DNA of 64,000 bases from Anabaena sp. PCC 7108 (GCF_000332135.1 NZ_KB235896.1:3958256-4022255); one strand, 5' to 3'; counted from the stretch's first letter, positions 17,362 through 27,558 are shown. A program made the numbers and translations. Notes: generated by a model not told the origin, from the letters alone.

Positions 17362-19593
17362 ATGGCAACAAAATTTCCAAAATTTAGCCAGGATCTCGCA
17401 CAGGACCCGACTACTCGTCGGATTTGGTATGCGATCGCTACAGGCAACGACTTTGAAAGCCACGATGGCATGACGGAAGAAAATCTTTACCAAAAGATTT
17501 TCGCTACGCACTTCGGTCACTTGGCAATCATCTTCCTGTGGGCATCCAGCCTCCTGTTTCACGTAGCCTGGCAAGGTAACTTTGAACAGTGGATTAAAGA
17601 TCCCCTTCACGTCCGTCCCATCGCCCATGCGATTTGGGACCCACACTTCGGTTCTCCTGCGATTGAAGCTTTCACCCAAGCTGGTGCAAGCAATCCTGTA
17701 AATATTGCTTACTCCGGTGTTTATCACTGGTGGTACACCATCGGGATGCGGACAAACACAGAACTGTATACCGGTTCAGTTGGTCTTCTCCTATTGTCAG
17801 CAGTATTCTTGTTTGCCGGTTGGTTGCATTTGCAACCCAAGTTCCGTCCTAGTCTTTCTTGGTTTAAGAGTGCTGAACCCCGCCTGAACCACCACTTAGC
17901 TGGTTTATTCGGTGTTAGCTCCTTGGCTTGGACTGGTCACTTGGTTCACGTTGCTATTCCTGAATCTCGTGGTATTCACGTAGGCTGGGATAACTTCTTG
18001 ACTGTAGCTCCCCATCCAGAAGGCTTAACTCCCTTCTTCACTGGTAACTGGGGTGTTTACGCTCAGAACCCTGACACCGCAGGTCATCTGTTTGGTACTT
18101 CCACTGGTGCTGGTACAGCGATTCTCACCTTCTTGGGCGGTTTCCACCCCCAAACAGAATCCTTGTGGTTGACCGACATGGCTCACCACCACTTGGCGAT
18201 CGCTGTTATCTTCATCATCGCCGGTCATATGTACCGCACTAACTTCGGAATTGGTCACAGCATCAAAGAAATGCTGAACTCCAAATCCGGTTTAGTTCCC
18301 GGTAGCAAGAGTGAAGGTCAGTTCAACCTGCCTCACCAAGGTCTGTACGACACCATCAATAACTCCCTGCACTTCCAACTGTCTTTGGCATTGGCAGCAC
18401 TAGGAACTATTACCTCCTTGGTGGCGCAGCATATGTACGCCCTGCCTCCTTACGCATTCATTGCTAGGGACTACACAACACAGGCAGCATTGTACACACA
18501 CCACCAGTACATCGCTGGTTTCTTGATGGTTGGTGCATTCGCCCACGCTGCCATCTTCTGGGTACGTGACTACGACCCCGAACAAAACAAAGGCAACGTA
18601 TTAGACCGGATTTTGCAGCACAAAGAAGCGATTATCTCCCACCTCAGCTGGGTATCTCTATTCTTAGGCTTCCATACCTTGGGCTTGTACGTTCACAACG
18701 ACGTAGTAGTTGCTTTCGGGACTCCTGAAAAGCAAATCTTGATTGAGCCAGTATTTGCTCAGTTCATTCAAGCTGCTCACGGTAAAGTACTCTACGGTTT
18801 AGACACATTGCTGTCTAACCCCGATAGCATCGCTTACACAGCCTATCCCAACTACGGTAACGTTTGGTTGTCTGGCTGGTTAGATGCCATTAACTCTGGC
18901 ACTAACTCCCTCTTCTTAACAATCGGACCTGGCGACTTCTTGGTTCACCACGCATTCGCTTTGGCTATTCACACCACCACCTTGGTACTTGTTAAAGGTG
19001 CTTTGGATGCTCGTGGTTCTAAACTGATGCCCGATAAAAAGGACTTCGGTTATGCGTTCCCCTGCGACGGTCCAGGCCGTGGCGGTACTTGCGATATCTC
19101 CGCATGGGACGCTTTCTACCTGTCTATGTTCTGGATGTTGAACACCATTGGTTGGGTAACCTTCTACTGGCACTGGAAACATCTAGGTATTTGGCAAGGT
19201 AACGTTGCTCAGTTCAACGAAAACTCTACCTACTTGATGGGCTGGTTCCGTGATTACCTCTGGGCTAACTCTGCTCAGTTGATTAACGGTTACAACGCCT
19301 ACGGCATGAATAACTTGTCTGTTTGGGCTTGGATGTTCCTCTTCGGACACCTGGTTTGGGCAACTGGTTTCATGTTCCTTATCTCTTGGAGAGGTTACTG
19401 GCAAGAGTTAATTGAAACCTTGGTTTGGGCGCACGAGCGTACTCCTCTAGCTAACTTGGTTCGCTGGAAAGATAAGCCCGTTGCTCTCTCCATTGTTCAA
19501 GCTCGTGTGGTCGGTTTAGCTCACTTCACTGTTGGCTATATCGTCACCTACGCGGCGTTCCTCATTGCTTCTACTGCTGGTAAGTTCGGTTGA
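17362..19593 (+). CDS. psaB: Photosystem I P700 chlorophyll a apoprotein A2
   Basis: Partner of PsaA in the PSI reaction-centre heterodimer. 743 residues, standard length; N-terminus [20 protein letters not shown] is canonical. The FX ligands are Cys568 and Cys577 in [12 protein letters not shown]. Eleven hydrophobic spans and many His ligands ([29 protein letters not shown]). The C-terminus [11 protein letters not shown] is the usual one. It ends 25 bp before a strong intrinsic terminator. Opposite-strand open frames across psaA and psaB are shadows caused by strong codon bias. Confidence 0.99.
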   Translation: MATKFPKFSQDLAQDPTTRRIWYAIATGNDFESHDGMTEENLYQKIFATHFGHLAIIFLWASSLLFHVAWQGNFEQWIKDPLHVRPIAHAIWDPHFGSPAIEAFTQAGASNPVNIAYSGVYHWWYTIGMRTNTELYTGSVGLLLLSAVFLFAGWLHLQPKFRPSLSWFKSAEPRLNHHLAGLFGVSSLAWTGHLVHVAIPESRGIHVGWDNFLTVAPHPEGLTPFFTGNWGVYAQNPDTAGHLFGTSTGAGTAILTFLGGFHPQTESLWLTDMAHHHLAIAVIFIIAGHMYRTNFGIGHSIKEMLNSKSGLVPGSKSEGQFNLPHQGLYDTINNSLHFQLSLALAALGTITSLVAQHMYALPPYAFIARDYTTQAALYTHHQYIAGFLMVGAFAHAAIFWVRDYDPEQNKGNVLDRILQHKEAIISHLSWVSLFLGFHTLGLYVHNDVVVAFGTPEKQILIEPVFAQFIQAAHGKVLYGLDTLLSNPDSIAYTAYPNYGNVWLSGWLDAINSGTNSLFLTIGPGDFLVHHAFALAIHTTTLVLVKGALDARGSKLMPDKKDFGYAFPCDGPGRGGTCDISAWDAFYLSMFWMLNTIGWVTFYWHWKHLGIWQGNVAQFNENSTYLMGWFRDYLWANSAQLINGYNAYGMNNLSVWAWMFLFGHLVWATGFMFLISWRGYWQELIETLVWAHERTPLANLVRWKDKPVALSIVQARVVGLAHFTVGYIVTYAAFLIASTAGKFG

Positions 19594-19618
19594 TCTTGAC
19601 TACTAGTTGTAGCTAATT

Positions 19619-19652
19619 AAAAATCCCCTGCCGTAAGGTGGGGGATTTTTTT
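19619..19652 (+). terminator. Intrinsic terminator of psaAB
   Basis: GC-rich hairpin: AAAATCCCC paired with GGGGATTTT around a short loop, followed directly by a run of T (ATTTTTTTG). Lies 25 bp after the psaB stop and before the convergent ftsW stop, so it can also serve ftsW in part. Confidence 0.9.
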
Positions 19653-19688
19653 GTTTGGGTGGGCAGCTTAGGTGAATTACGACAACAG

Positions 19689-20873
19689 TTACATCCGTCT
19701 TGTCCGTCTATTTTCCGGTTGGCTATGTCGCAAAGGGACTACTTCCGCTTCACTACTTTCCCTTGCTACTCGAATCAACAATCCCGCAGATACCAAACTA
19801 GCAATCATGGAATTACCACCATAACTAAACATAGGTAAGGGTAAACCTGTAGTTGGGAGAGAACCTGTAGCCACACCAATATGCAGCAGTGATTGTCCTA
19901 CCATCACAACCGTTACGCCAATTGCTACCAATCGATGTACAGAATTTTTGGCTTTTAGCGCTACAATTAATCCCAGTGTGGCGAATACTGCCAAAAGTAA
20001 CAAAAGTAAGATACTGCCAACAAAGCCAAATTCTTCAGCAAAAACAGCAAAAATAAAATCGGTGTCTTGAATTGGTAAGTAAAATAGCTTTTGTTGAGAA
20101 AGCCCAAATCCAGCCCCCCAAGTGTTACCTGAACCTACCGCTAGTAAACTTTGCACTAATTGGTATCCATCTCCTGTCGCGTCAGCCCAGGGGTTGAGGA
20201 AAGACATCACCCGCTTGCGTTGATATTCTTTGATGCTAATACTGAGTACTGCTAATAGGACTCCACCAATAGCTGTTCCTCCTAAGTATTTGTATGGTAG
20301 TCCCGCTGCTAGGGCAATTAACCAAATTGTCATACCGCAGAGTGCTGTTGTACTTAAGTTAGGTTGAGCCAAAATGCCTAATAATACAAGACAAAACACA
20401 CCCAGCCAAGACAAACGAACCCCCCAACTTAATTTTTCCCATTGACCAAAGATTCGCGCACTTTGCAATACTAAAAAGGGTTTAATCAATTCTGATGGTT
20501 GAATGGGAATTGGTCCCAAGGCTATCCATCTAGCTGCATCAAAAGCTTTCTTTCCTAATCCTGGGATAAGGGTGACGAAAATTAACAATAAAAACAGCAT
20601 TAAGAACCAATGAGATACCCCCAAAATTTTTCGCAATGGGAGATTGGCAATGATGTTGAAGATGATTAAGGAAGCTAAAACCCACAGAACCTGGCGCTTA
20701 AAATAGTACAATCCGTCACCCTGACGTTCATCAGCAACAGGATAGGAAGCGGAAAAAAGCATAATTAAGCCGACAAACAGCCAAATTAATGTTAACCAGC
20801 GCAACAATCGCGCTTCTAAAGCCCAGGTAGAGACGGAATTATCAAAAATTGGTATTAGTTGGCGTAGATTCAC
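19689..20873 (-). CDS. ftsW: Cell division SEDS glycosyltransferase FtsW
   Basis: Polytopic SEDS-family peptidoglycan glycosyltransferase acting at the septum. 394 residues with about ten hydrophobic segments. Family marks: KKAFDAARWIALGPIPIQPSE (catalytic-loop and conserved 'QPSE' motif), NPWADATGDGYQLVQSLLAV, AEEFGFVGSILLLLLLA, and the C-terminal TTGLPLPMFSYGGNSMIASL, the SEDS signature. RodA is the alternative; the N-terminus and SYGGNSM sequence fit cyanobacterial FtsW better. ATG start at 20873. Divergent from the cyclase gene across 148 bp; convergent with psaB. Confidence 0.9.
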   Translation of the reverse strand: MNLRQLIPIFDNSVSTWALEARLLRWLTLIWLFVGLIMLFSASYPVADERQGDGLYYFKRQVLWVLASLIIFNIIANLPLRKILGVSHWFLMLFLLLIFVTLIPGLGKKAFDAARWIALGPIPIQPSELIKPFLVLQSARIFGQWEKLSWGVRLSWLGVFCLVLLGILAQPNLSTTALCGMTIWLIALAAGLPYKYLGGTAIGGVLLAVLSISIKEYQRKRVMSFLNPWADATGDGYQLVQSLLAVGSGNTWGAGFGLSQQKLFYLPIQDTDFIFAVFAEEFGFVGSILLLLLLAVFATLGLIVALKAKNSVHRLVAIGVTVVMVGQSLLHIGVATGSLPTTGLPLPMFSYGGNSMIASLVSAGLLIRVARESSEAEVVPLRHSQPENRRTRRM

Positions 20874-21021
20874 GAGGTATTAACATAGAGGAATATAAGT
20901 TATTTTAGATTCCACTCGCAAATTAACTCTTAAATCAATTTAGCTAATCCTTTTCTTTCTCTACACTCCATAACCAGCCTAAACAGATAAGTTGGTGATT
21001 TACTGAATATATCTTCGAGAA

Positions 21022-22881
21022 ATGCTTAAATACTTAAGACGAAGAATAATTATAGACAACTATTTTCGGAAATATTACGTATTGACTACACTATTCTCAA
21101 TTGGATTATGGCAAATAGGTGCTTGGTCTACTTTAGAGTTACTCGGATTTAATTTATTGTTCTCTACACGCAACTATCTACCTCATCCCAGTTGGGATTC
21201 ACGCATAGTCGTTATTGGCATTGATGATGCTACATTACGTCAATATGGACAGTTTCCTTTGTCACGCGATCGCTATACTCAATTATTAGAAACACTAGAA
21301 GCCTCTCCTCCTGCAACCATTGGCTTTGATATTTTATTTACTGAACCTACCAGCTACGACGAACAACTGGCCGAAGCAATGGCAATCAATGGCCAAGTTG
21401 TTTTAGCAATTGCCCCCGGTTTACAAAAACAAACCCTGCTGCCAGTCCCAATTCTAGATCATGTCACTGCCAAAGGACACATTGCCAAAAATGCCGACTT
21501 GGATGGAGTAACACGTCAATTATCTCTCTACATTAATCAAGTTCCTTCCTTCAGCATGACATTACTGGAAAAATACAATCATAGTTTGCAGCAAACCTTT
21601 AGCGCCAATAGTACTAACTCCAGGAAATCATTGGTTCAGTTACCACCTCTGCAATCGACAGTAAACGCACAATCAGTTTTGATTAACTGGTTAGGTCCTA
21701 CTCAGGGAAATCAAGGAATCCCCACCTACTCCTTTATCGATGTTGTCGAAAAAAAGGTAGATACAGCTAAATTAAAGAACAAAATTGTCTTGGTGGGACT
21801 GACTGCAACGGGAGCAAACGATCCTTTGAAAACTCCCTTTGATCAAATACCCCCAACCTCTGGTGTCTACCTACACGCCGCCGTTATTGATAATATACTT
21901 AATAAACGACTGTTAAAAAGATTACCTGCTAAGTTTGAACTCTTGATATTATTTCTTATTGGCATCGGTTCTAGTCTAATACTAGTTCCTTTGCAATTTC
22001 AGGAACGAACTCTTTTTTTAGGGCTGTTGCCCATAACGTGGTTTAGCGTATCAGTTTTAGGGCTAACAATCTCTAATCTTTGGTTGCCTACAGCTGCACC
22101 TATCGGTACTATCCTCTTAGCAGGGCTAAGTATTCAATGGCAAGAACAAAAGGAAAAACAACAATTGATGAGTTTATTTGCTCGTCATGTTTCTCAAGAA
22201 ACAGCAGAATTAATTTGGAAGCATCGGGACGAGATTTTTCAAAATGGTCAATTAGATGCCAAAGAAATGGTAGCAACGGTTTTATTTACCGACATTCGGA
22301 GCTTTACTACAATTTCTGAGGGTATGAAACCACGAGAATTACTCAACTGGCTAAACTCTTATCTAGGTGCTATGGCTGAGTGCATTCAACAGCATCACGG
22401 AGTAGTTGATAAATACATTGGCGATGCTATTATGGCTGTTTTTGGTATTCCCTTCCCCCACACCCATTCCAAGGAAATTCAACAAGATGCCATTGATGCT
22501 GTCTTGGCGGCAATTTCCATGCAGGAAAAATTAGTGGTTTTAAATCAGGAATTAAAACGGCTGGGTCAGCCCACCATTAGCATCGGTATTGGAATTCATA
22601 CAGGTCTAGTAGTTGCTGGCAGTATTGGTGGATCTCAACGATTAAATTATTCTGTATTGGGAGATGCTGTGAATATTGCCGCTCGTTTGGAACAACTCAA
22701 CAAAAATGTAAAAGAGGAAAATCCTCATAGCATCTTAGTAAGCGAAACAACTTTTCAGCTGATTAAGCAACACTTTTATACCCGACAAGTACAGCAATTA
22801 CAGCTGCGAGGCCGCAAAAAAATAACAATGGTTTATTCTATTACCGGGAATAAACGTGAATTTGACAAGACCCAGGTGTAA
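21022..22881 (+). CDS. CHASE2-domain class III adenylate cyclase
   Basis: Makes cAMP from ATP in response to a signal sensed outside the membrane. 619 residues: an N-terminal transmembrane helix (~20-40), an extracytoplasmic CHASE2 domain (~55-290; IVVIGIDDATLRQYGQFPLS, PPATIGFDILFTEPTSYDEQ), two or three transmembrane helices (~300-375), then the class III catalytic domain (~415-600). The metal-binding aspartates are in VLFTDIRSFT and KYIGDAIMAVFG. Lys before the YIGD motif and Asp in SVLGDAVNIAARLEQL favour adenine over guanine. It starts the cyclase - SPOR-like - FecR cluster. Domain order resembles Anabaena CyaA; I leave the symbol open. Confidence 0.93.
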   Translation: MLKYLRRRIIIDNYFRKYYVLTTLFSIGLWQIGAWSTLELLGFNLLFSTRNYLPHPSWDSRIVVIGIDDATLRQYGQFPLSRDRYTQLLETLEASPPATIGFDILFTEPTSYDEQLAEAMAINGQVVLAIAPGLQKQTLLPVPILDHVTAKGHIAKNADLDGVTRQLSLYINQVPSFSMTLLEKYNHSLQQTFSANSTNSRKSLVQLPPLQSTVNAQSVLINWLGPTQGNQGIPTYSFIDVVEKKVDTAKLKNKIVLVGLTATGANDPLKTPFDQIPPTSGVYLHAAVIDNILNKRLLKRLPAKFELLILFLIGIGSSLILVPLQFQERTLFLGLLPITWFSVSVLGLTISNLWLPTAAPIGTILLAGLSIQWQEQKEKQQLMSLFARHVSQETAELIWKHRDEIFQNGQLDAKEMVATVLFTDIRSFTTISEGMKPRELLNWLNSYLGAMAECIQQHHGVVDKYIGDAIMAVFGIPFPHTHSKEIQQDAIDAVLAAISMQEKLVVLNQELKRLGQPTISIGIGIHTGLVVAGSIGGSQRLNYSVLGDAVNIAARLEQLNKNVKEENPHSILVSETTFQLIKQHFYTRQVQQLQLRGRKKITMVYSITGNKREFDKTQV

Positions 22882-22996
22882 AAACCAGACATTCTTGAAA
22901 AAGAACTGATACAGTAAATTGTAGCCAATCAAAGAATTATTTGACATTTCTTTGGTTATTGAAAAAGCTCTAACAATCTGGTGAGTAGGTGCATCG

Positions 22997-23386
22997 GTGC
23001 ATAGGTATCTGATTATAGCAATAGTTACTGCTGTTTTATGGGAAACTTTATCATGTAAGGCCGGGACCCAGCCACCCCCTTGCATTCCCAACAGCCTGCC
23101 TGAAGTTAGCAAATCCCTCAACAGTATCCAACAGAACAATGTAATTGTCATCGGCAAAATTCCAGCCCGTCCGTATGTGGTAGCTGTCCCTGGCCAATCC
23201 GATGAATTATTAAACCTCGTCAGAAATCATATTGCTGATGCGTTTCTGGCACAGCACAGGTTGGGAATTTATGTATATGCTGGAGCATCTTCAAGGAGAG
23301 AAGAGGCTGAATGCTTGTCTCATTTTTTGAGATCCGAAGGGCTAGATGCACGAGTTGTTTATTTTCACCAAAAAACTACTCAGTAG
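22997..23386 (+). CDS. Small secreted protein with SPOR-like C-terminus
   Basis: 129 residues, GTG start. Signal-like N-terminus (YLIIAIVTAVLWETLSCKAG), possibly a lipoprotein via the Cys at residue 20. The C-terminal ~70 residues (VAVPGQSDELLNLVRNHIAD, GIYVYAGASSRREEAECLSH, FLRSEGLDARVVYF) follow the SPOR pattern: variable amphipathic helix, YAGA-like strand, helix ending in L.A.V.. SPOR domains bind denuded peptidoglycan, but the match here is by pattern only. Placed 115 bp after the cyclase and 49 bp before the FecR gene, all on one strand, suggesting one transcription unit. Confidence 0.72.
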   Translation: MHRYLIIAIVTAVLWETLSCKAGTQPPPCIPNSLPEVSKSLNSIQQNNVIVIGKIPARPYVVAVPGQSDELLNLVRNHIADAFLAQHRLGIYVYAGASSRREEAECLSHFLRSEGLDARVVYFHQKTTQ

Positions 23387-23435
23387 GAAACCTTTGACTG
23401 GATTATTCAGTACAGACAATCATCTGGAGATAGAT

Positions 23436-24269
23436 ATGAAAACTTGGTGGGCTGGCAACTTGATATTCTTCATGTTTGCACTAGTTATTACCCTTCATGC
23501 TTCCGCAGCAGATAATCAATTACAGGTTAAGATAAATCGTTGGATAGAAGTAACTCGTATCAACGGACAGGTACTATATTCTCGTGGGCAGTCATCTCAA
23601 CCTGCTCGCAGCGGTATGCGTCTAGAATCTGTAGGGGATACCATCACTACCAAGCAAGGTTCCAGTGCCGTTTTGATAATTGATACAGGGACTGGTTTTA
23701 TCAATGTTTCCGAAAATACAACTATATCTGTAGATAAACTTCAGATGGGCGAGAATGGTGAACGGATTACAGAACTCCAGGTAAAGACTGGGCAAGTTCG
23801 TCTGCAACATCGTCCATTAACTAATCCATCCTCTCGTTTGGAAATTCATACTCCTGCTGGAGTAGCTGGAGTGAGAGGGACTGAATTCGGTGTGAGTGTA
23901 CAAGATAATGGCAAAATGGGAATTGGTACTATGAAGGGTAGTGTGGCCATAACTGCTCAAGGGCAAACAAAGTTAGTAAATGCTGGGTTCCAAAATCTGA
24001 CAATTCCCGGAGAGCCACCTTCTGAACCAGTTCCTCTACGTGAGGATACTATTCTGGATATTCGTCAACTCATAGCCAATAACAAGCAGGTGAAAATTGT
24101 CGGTATTATTGATCCTGTTAACTTGCTAGTGATCGCCAAGCAGCGGCTGAATATCGGTTCTAATGGTCAGTTTAATATTACTCTTCCTTTACCCACTAAT
24201 CGTAGATTGGAAGCCTTTGTAGTTACTCCTTTAGGTAAAAAGCAGTTATATGAACTTGCAGTCCCTTAA
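23436..24269 (+). CDS. FecR-domain secreted protein
   Basis: 277 residues from ATG 23436; a GGAG ribosome-binding site at 23426-23429 decides this start over an upstream ATG at 23346. Signal peptide with cleavage near HASAADN. FecR-type beta domain near residues 40-190: VLYSRGQSSQPARSGMRLES, GDTITTKQGSSAVLIIDTG, then the conserved LEIHTPAGVAGVRGTEFGVS followed by MGIGTMKGSVAITAQGQTK. Such stand-alone FecR proteins in cyanobacteria usually neighbour CHASE2 proteins, as here. They probably sense or bind something in the periplasm; that is inference. The C-terminus is a beta-rich tail. Confidence 0.88.
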   Translation: MKTWWAGNLIFFMFALVITLHASAADNQLQVKINRWIEVTRINGQVLYSRGQSSQPARSGMRLESVGDTITTKQGSSAVLIIDTGTGFINVSENTTISVDKLQMGENGERITELQVKTGQVRLQHRPLTNPSSRLEIHTPAGVAGVRGTEFGVSVQDNGKMGIGTMKGSVAITAQGQTKLVNAGFQNLTIPGEPPSEPVPLREDTILDIRQLIANNKQVKIVGIIDPVNLLVIAKQRLNIGSNGQFNITLPLPTNRRLEAFVVTPLGKKQLYELAVP

Positions 24270-25365
24270 AGGATGTTTGTAAACTCATAAAGTTTACCGA
24301 TAAATCTCTTTTTCAATAGAATGCGATGCTAGACAAGCAAAGTTGAACCTACTCGGACTAATACACAATGAATGCTTTATAAATCACTCAGATAAATTTA
24401 TATCTGGTAATAGTTATGTATATTTCTGCTTATCTGTAAAATATAATCGCTGAAGCAGAAATTAATTATAATTCCCAAATACTCTTTTAAGCAAATAATA
24501 ATCAATCTTATAATAGCAGTTAATCTTTATGTTATGTAATCAAGCATTAATAACTGCATCTAAATTAGATATTGTTTAAGATATAAATACTTTAATGAAA
24601 CTTATACAAACTAAACCTGTCAGCGAAAGACAAAGAAACAGGACTTACGCAACTGGCACATTGGTAGGGTGCGTCAGACTGCATAAATCTAGTAAATAAA
24701 CGGATTTTTGATATCTGACGCACCCTACAATAGATTTTTGGTGTGACACTTGCGTAAGTCCTAAGAAATTGTCATAAATTTCCTAATTAACCAAGTTTTT
24801 TAGTAAAGTTGACGCTAAATTAATTAACGATATTGGGTTTATTCGGTTTTTGTCATGTAAAATAAATTTACGGGCGTACTTAAAGCTCAAATTAAAATTT
24901 GACTTTTCTTTTTAAGAAATGTATAAAAGTAATGTAAAGATTGGTGAACTTTACTAAGGATTGTTCAACAATACATCAACTTTTTTAATCATTTTTAGTG
25001 GAGTGGCGATAATCGCCAAAATAAAAACAGTATTAATACGGATATAAAATCATCAAATAGGAAGTAAAATAGAATGTCAGTGGCAAAGGCGCATTCGTGT
25101 GGGGATATAACAAATTTAACTAAGCATGGAAATGTTATCAGGGTGTAGGGTACAAAGCATTAAATGAAGCCTCCGTTGATTTATATTTACTAATATTCTC
25201 AATCGAAGCTTAAGAATACTATCTACCAAGTATATAGAAAATCAATGGGTGCTACTCATATTAGTTGACGGAGTTTGCGATCGCTAACATTAAGATGCTT
25301 GCTAACTAATACATAGCTAGTATGGGTGTTCTGGAGACTGACTTATTGATTACAAGGAATAAAGT
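24270..25365. other. 1.1-kb non-coding region upstream of the phototaxis operon
   Basis: AT-rich, no convincing gene on either strand. It holds a 123-bp palindromic element at 24640-24762 and, in its 3' part, presumably the promoter of the pix-like operon. A small hairpin GGCGATAATCGCC is at about 25005-25017. I cannot place a transcription start. Confidence 0.55.
24640..24762. repeat. Palindromic MITE-like element, copy 1
   Basis: 123 bp with 13-bp perfect terminal inverted repeats (AGGACTTACGCAA / TTGCGTAAGTCCT) and inner inverted repeats GTAGGGTGCGTCAGA (24664-24678) / TCTGACGCACCCTAC (24714-24728) around a 35-bp core. Outer arms are unequal: left 24 bp, right 34 bp. No coding capacity. 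Copy 2 is at 57397-57520. I see no target-site duplication I could trust. Confidence 0.88.
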
Positions 25366-26565
25366 ATGACCAACTCAGAACTCATAGAATCTCATAACTT
25401 ATTAAATGAGTTTAAAAGCTGCACTCAATTACAATACAACGGAAAATTAAGCATTAAGAGTTCCAAGGGACGACAATGGGCTTTCTACTATCGTCTGGGC
25501 AGGTTAGTTTGGGCGACAGGGGGAACTCATCCTTTCAGGCGTTGGCGCAGACAAATGGCTCAACACTGTCCTCATGTCGATTTAGATAAAATCCGTTGTC
25601 GGGATGAAGACATCGCTATCGATTACTGGGACTATAACCTCTTAGATATCTTATACAAAAGACAGAAAATTCAAAGGGAACAAATTCAAGCTATTGTCGA
25701 AAACACAATTGCAGAACTTTTTTTTGATTTAGCACAGGAAGTAGATTTTGCATCTGTAACGTCTAATCTTAGCCAGGACGTTATTTTAGATATGCCAATG
25801 AGCTTCACGAGTGCAGATATGTCTATAAAACAGATGCAAGATTCATGGGCAATTTGGTCAAAGGTAGGTTTGGCTAATGTTTCTCCTAATTCATCACCAG
25901 TGTTACGGAGACCAGAACAACTTCAGCAAATGGTCAGTCCATCTGTATACAAAAACTTTGTTAGTTTAATTAATGGCAAATATACTCTGCGAGAGCTAGG
26001 TGTAAAAATGAGGCAGGATGTCATGCCGATTGCTCGTTCCTTGCTTCCCTATATTCTTAAAGGAATTATTGAATTAGTAGAAGTCCCAGATGCACCTTTA
26101 CAAGTTAGTGAAGTTGAGAATTCTACACCTAGACAGCCCAAAAATAAAATTGCTCCCTTGGTGGCTTGTGTTGATGATAGTCCCCTGGTTTGTAAAATGT
26201 TAGAAGATATCATCACTTCTAATGGACTAAGGTTTATCAAGATCGAAGATGCTGTACAAGCTTTGCCTATTTTGATTCAGCACAAACCTGACTTGATTTT
26301 CTTAGATTTAGTGATGCCAATAGCCAGTGGCTACGAAATCTGCACTCAATTGCGACGCATTCCTACCTTCAGTAATACACCAGTAATTATCTTAACTGGC
26401 AATGATGGTCTTTTAGATAGAGTTCGCGCTAAGGTAGTCGGTTCTACCGATTTTATATCCAAACCGATAGTCTCTGAGCGAGTTATGGGTGTAATACGTA
26501 AATACGTATCAATGCAGGCTGGCTCAACAGTTAAAAACACAGCAAATTTAGAAGTTTCCAGTTAA
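25366..26565 (+). CDS. pixG: PatA-family response regulator (PATAN domain + receiver), PixG-like
   Basis: 399 residues. N-terminal DUF4388/PATAN region (~15-240: LQYNGKLSIKSSKGRQWAFY, YRLGRLVWATGGTHPFRRW, INGKYTLRELGVKMRQDVMP), then a C-terminal receiver (~262-385) with VACVDDSPLVCKML, phospho-accepting Asp in DLIFLDLVMPIASGYEIC, and conserved FISKPI Lys. Proteins of this design include PatA (heterocyst pattern) and PixG/TaxP1 (phototaxis). The genes downstream, CheY-CheW-receptor-CheA, are the pix (ptx) order, so it is named PixG-like rather than PatA. ATG at 25366 preceded by AAGGAAT. A 519-bp gap separates it from the CheY gene. Confidence 0.85.
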   Translation: MTNSELIESHNLLNEFKSCTQLQYNGKLSIKSSKGRQWAFYYRLGRLVWATGGTHPFRRWRRQMAQHCPHVDLDKIRCRDEDIAIDYWDYNLLDILYKRQKIQREQIQAIVENTIAELFFDLAQEVDFASVTSNLSQDVILDMPMSFTSADMSIKQMQDSWAIWSKVGLANVSPNSSPVLRRPEQLQQMVSPSVYKNFVSLINGKYTLRELGVKMRQDVMPIARSLLPYILKGIIELVEVPDAPLQVSEVENSTPRQPKNKIAPLVACVDDSPLVCKMLEDIITSNGLRFIKIEDAVQALPILIQHKPDLIFLDLVMPIASGYEICTQLRRIPTFSNTPVIILTGNDGLLDRVRAKVVGSTDFISKPIVSERVMGVIRKYVSMQAGSTVKNTANLEVSS

Positions 26566-27084
26566 CATGACTTGATAGTTGGCGCTGATACCAATTTATT
26601 AATACAAGTTAGCAAAAAATCATGATATTCATGAACTCGTCTGTATGTATTCAAGTTTATTTGTGTGCATTGGCAATAGTTTTCCTTCAATCTTGGTTCT
26701 ACGTAACTTTATTTGTTACTAAAGTATAGCTATCATCAAAAAAAAAATGATTTAGTTTAGGTTTTTGAACTCAGGGTAAACTTTTTTGATTAGTTATTAA
26801 CAGCACCTCAATTTAGCAGTTAGATATGTTAACTTATATTGAATACGTAGGTTTTATTAGGAAAATATATATACAATGACTTAGATAAGATAGAATAAAA
26901 ATGAGGGTAATCAGAATTCAGTAAAAATACTTAAATAGTTCAAAGTAGATCAAAATATGTTATGTAAACATTGTTGCCTTCTACTTATTAACTCCAGTCT
27001 TTTTGCACTAGCATTTATTCAATGAGTCTGATTGCATATTCGAGTTTTTGTTTCCATAATAAGCATAATTTAATAGGTGTTCCC
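26566..27084. other. 519-bp gap between the PatA-like and CheY-like genes
   Basis: AT-rich, no gene found on either strand. Unusually long for an operon, so a second promoter before the CheY gene is possible. A frame from 27022 runs into the CheY gene, but the added residues lack resemblance to the family. Confidence 0.5.
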
Positions 27085-27450
27085 ATGAGTACTGTTTTAG
27101 TTGTTGAAGATGGCTTGACTGATATGGAAATTATTAGCCGTTACTTGCAACAGGCAGGCTATTCTGTAGTTTGTGCGACAAGTAGTGAAGAGGCACAAGA
27201 AAAAATTGACATTAATAAGCCAGATGTCATATTACTGGATGTGATTTTACCCGGTAAAAGTGGGTATGAAATTTGCCGAGAACTACAAAATAATCCCATT
27301 ACTAGCCAAATACCAGTGGTTTTTTGCTCTACAAAAAACAGTGAAGTAGATAAGATTTGGGGGAATATGTTAGGTGCTAAAGCTTATCTATCAAAACCAG
27401 TAGATAGAGAAGAATTAGAAATAACTCTGAGAAAATTAATCAATAAGTAG
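27085..27450 (+). CDS. pixH: CheY-like response regulator, PixH-like
   Basis: Single receiver domain of 121 residues. ATG 27085 gives the expected start STVLVVEDGLTDMEII; an upstream in-frame ATG (27022) only adds unrelated residues, and AGGTG lies just before 27085. Acidic pocket in VVEDG, phospho-accepting Asp in DVILLDVILPGKSGYEIC, Ser/Thr in VVFCSTKN, Lys in AYLSKPVDREE. In the pix system it takes the phosphate from the CheA-like kinase and acts on type IV pilus motors. Followed by the CheW gene after 108 bp. Confidence 0.88.
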   Translation: MSTVLVVEDGLTDMEIISRYLQQAGYSVVCATSSEEAQEKIDINKPDVILLDVILPGKSGYEICRELQNNPITSQIPVVFCSTKNSEVDKIWGNMLGAKAYLSKPVDREELEITLRKLINK

Positions 27451-27558
27451 AAAATACGCATTGATTACCAAAACTAGTCACTATTTATAATTTGGTTTTA
27501 ATCACTAATTAATCAATAGTGGTTAAACCCAATAATTTAAGACAAAGGAAGATTAACT

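Noticed and set aside
15949..19404. Several 70-125-codon minus-strand frames inside psaA and psaB
   Set aside because: Shadows produced by biased codon use of highly expressed genes; residues do not form a protein-like pattern.
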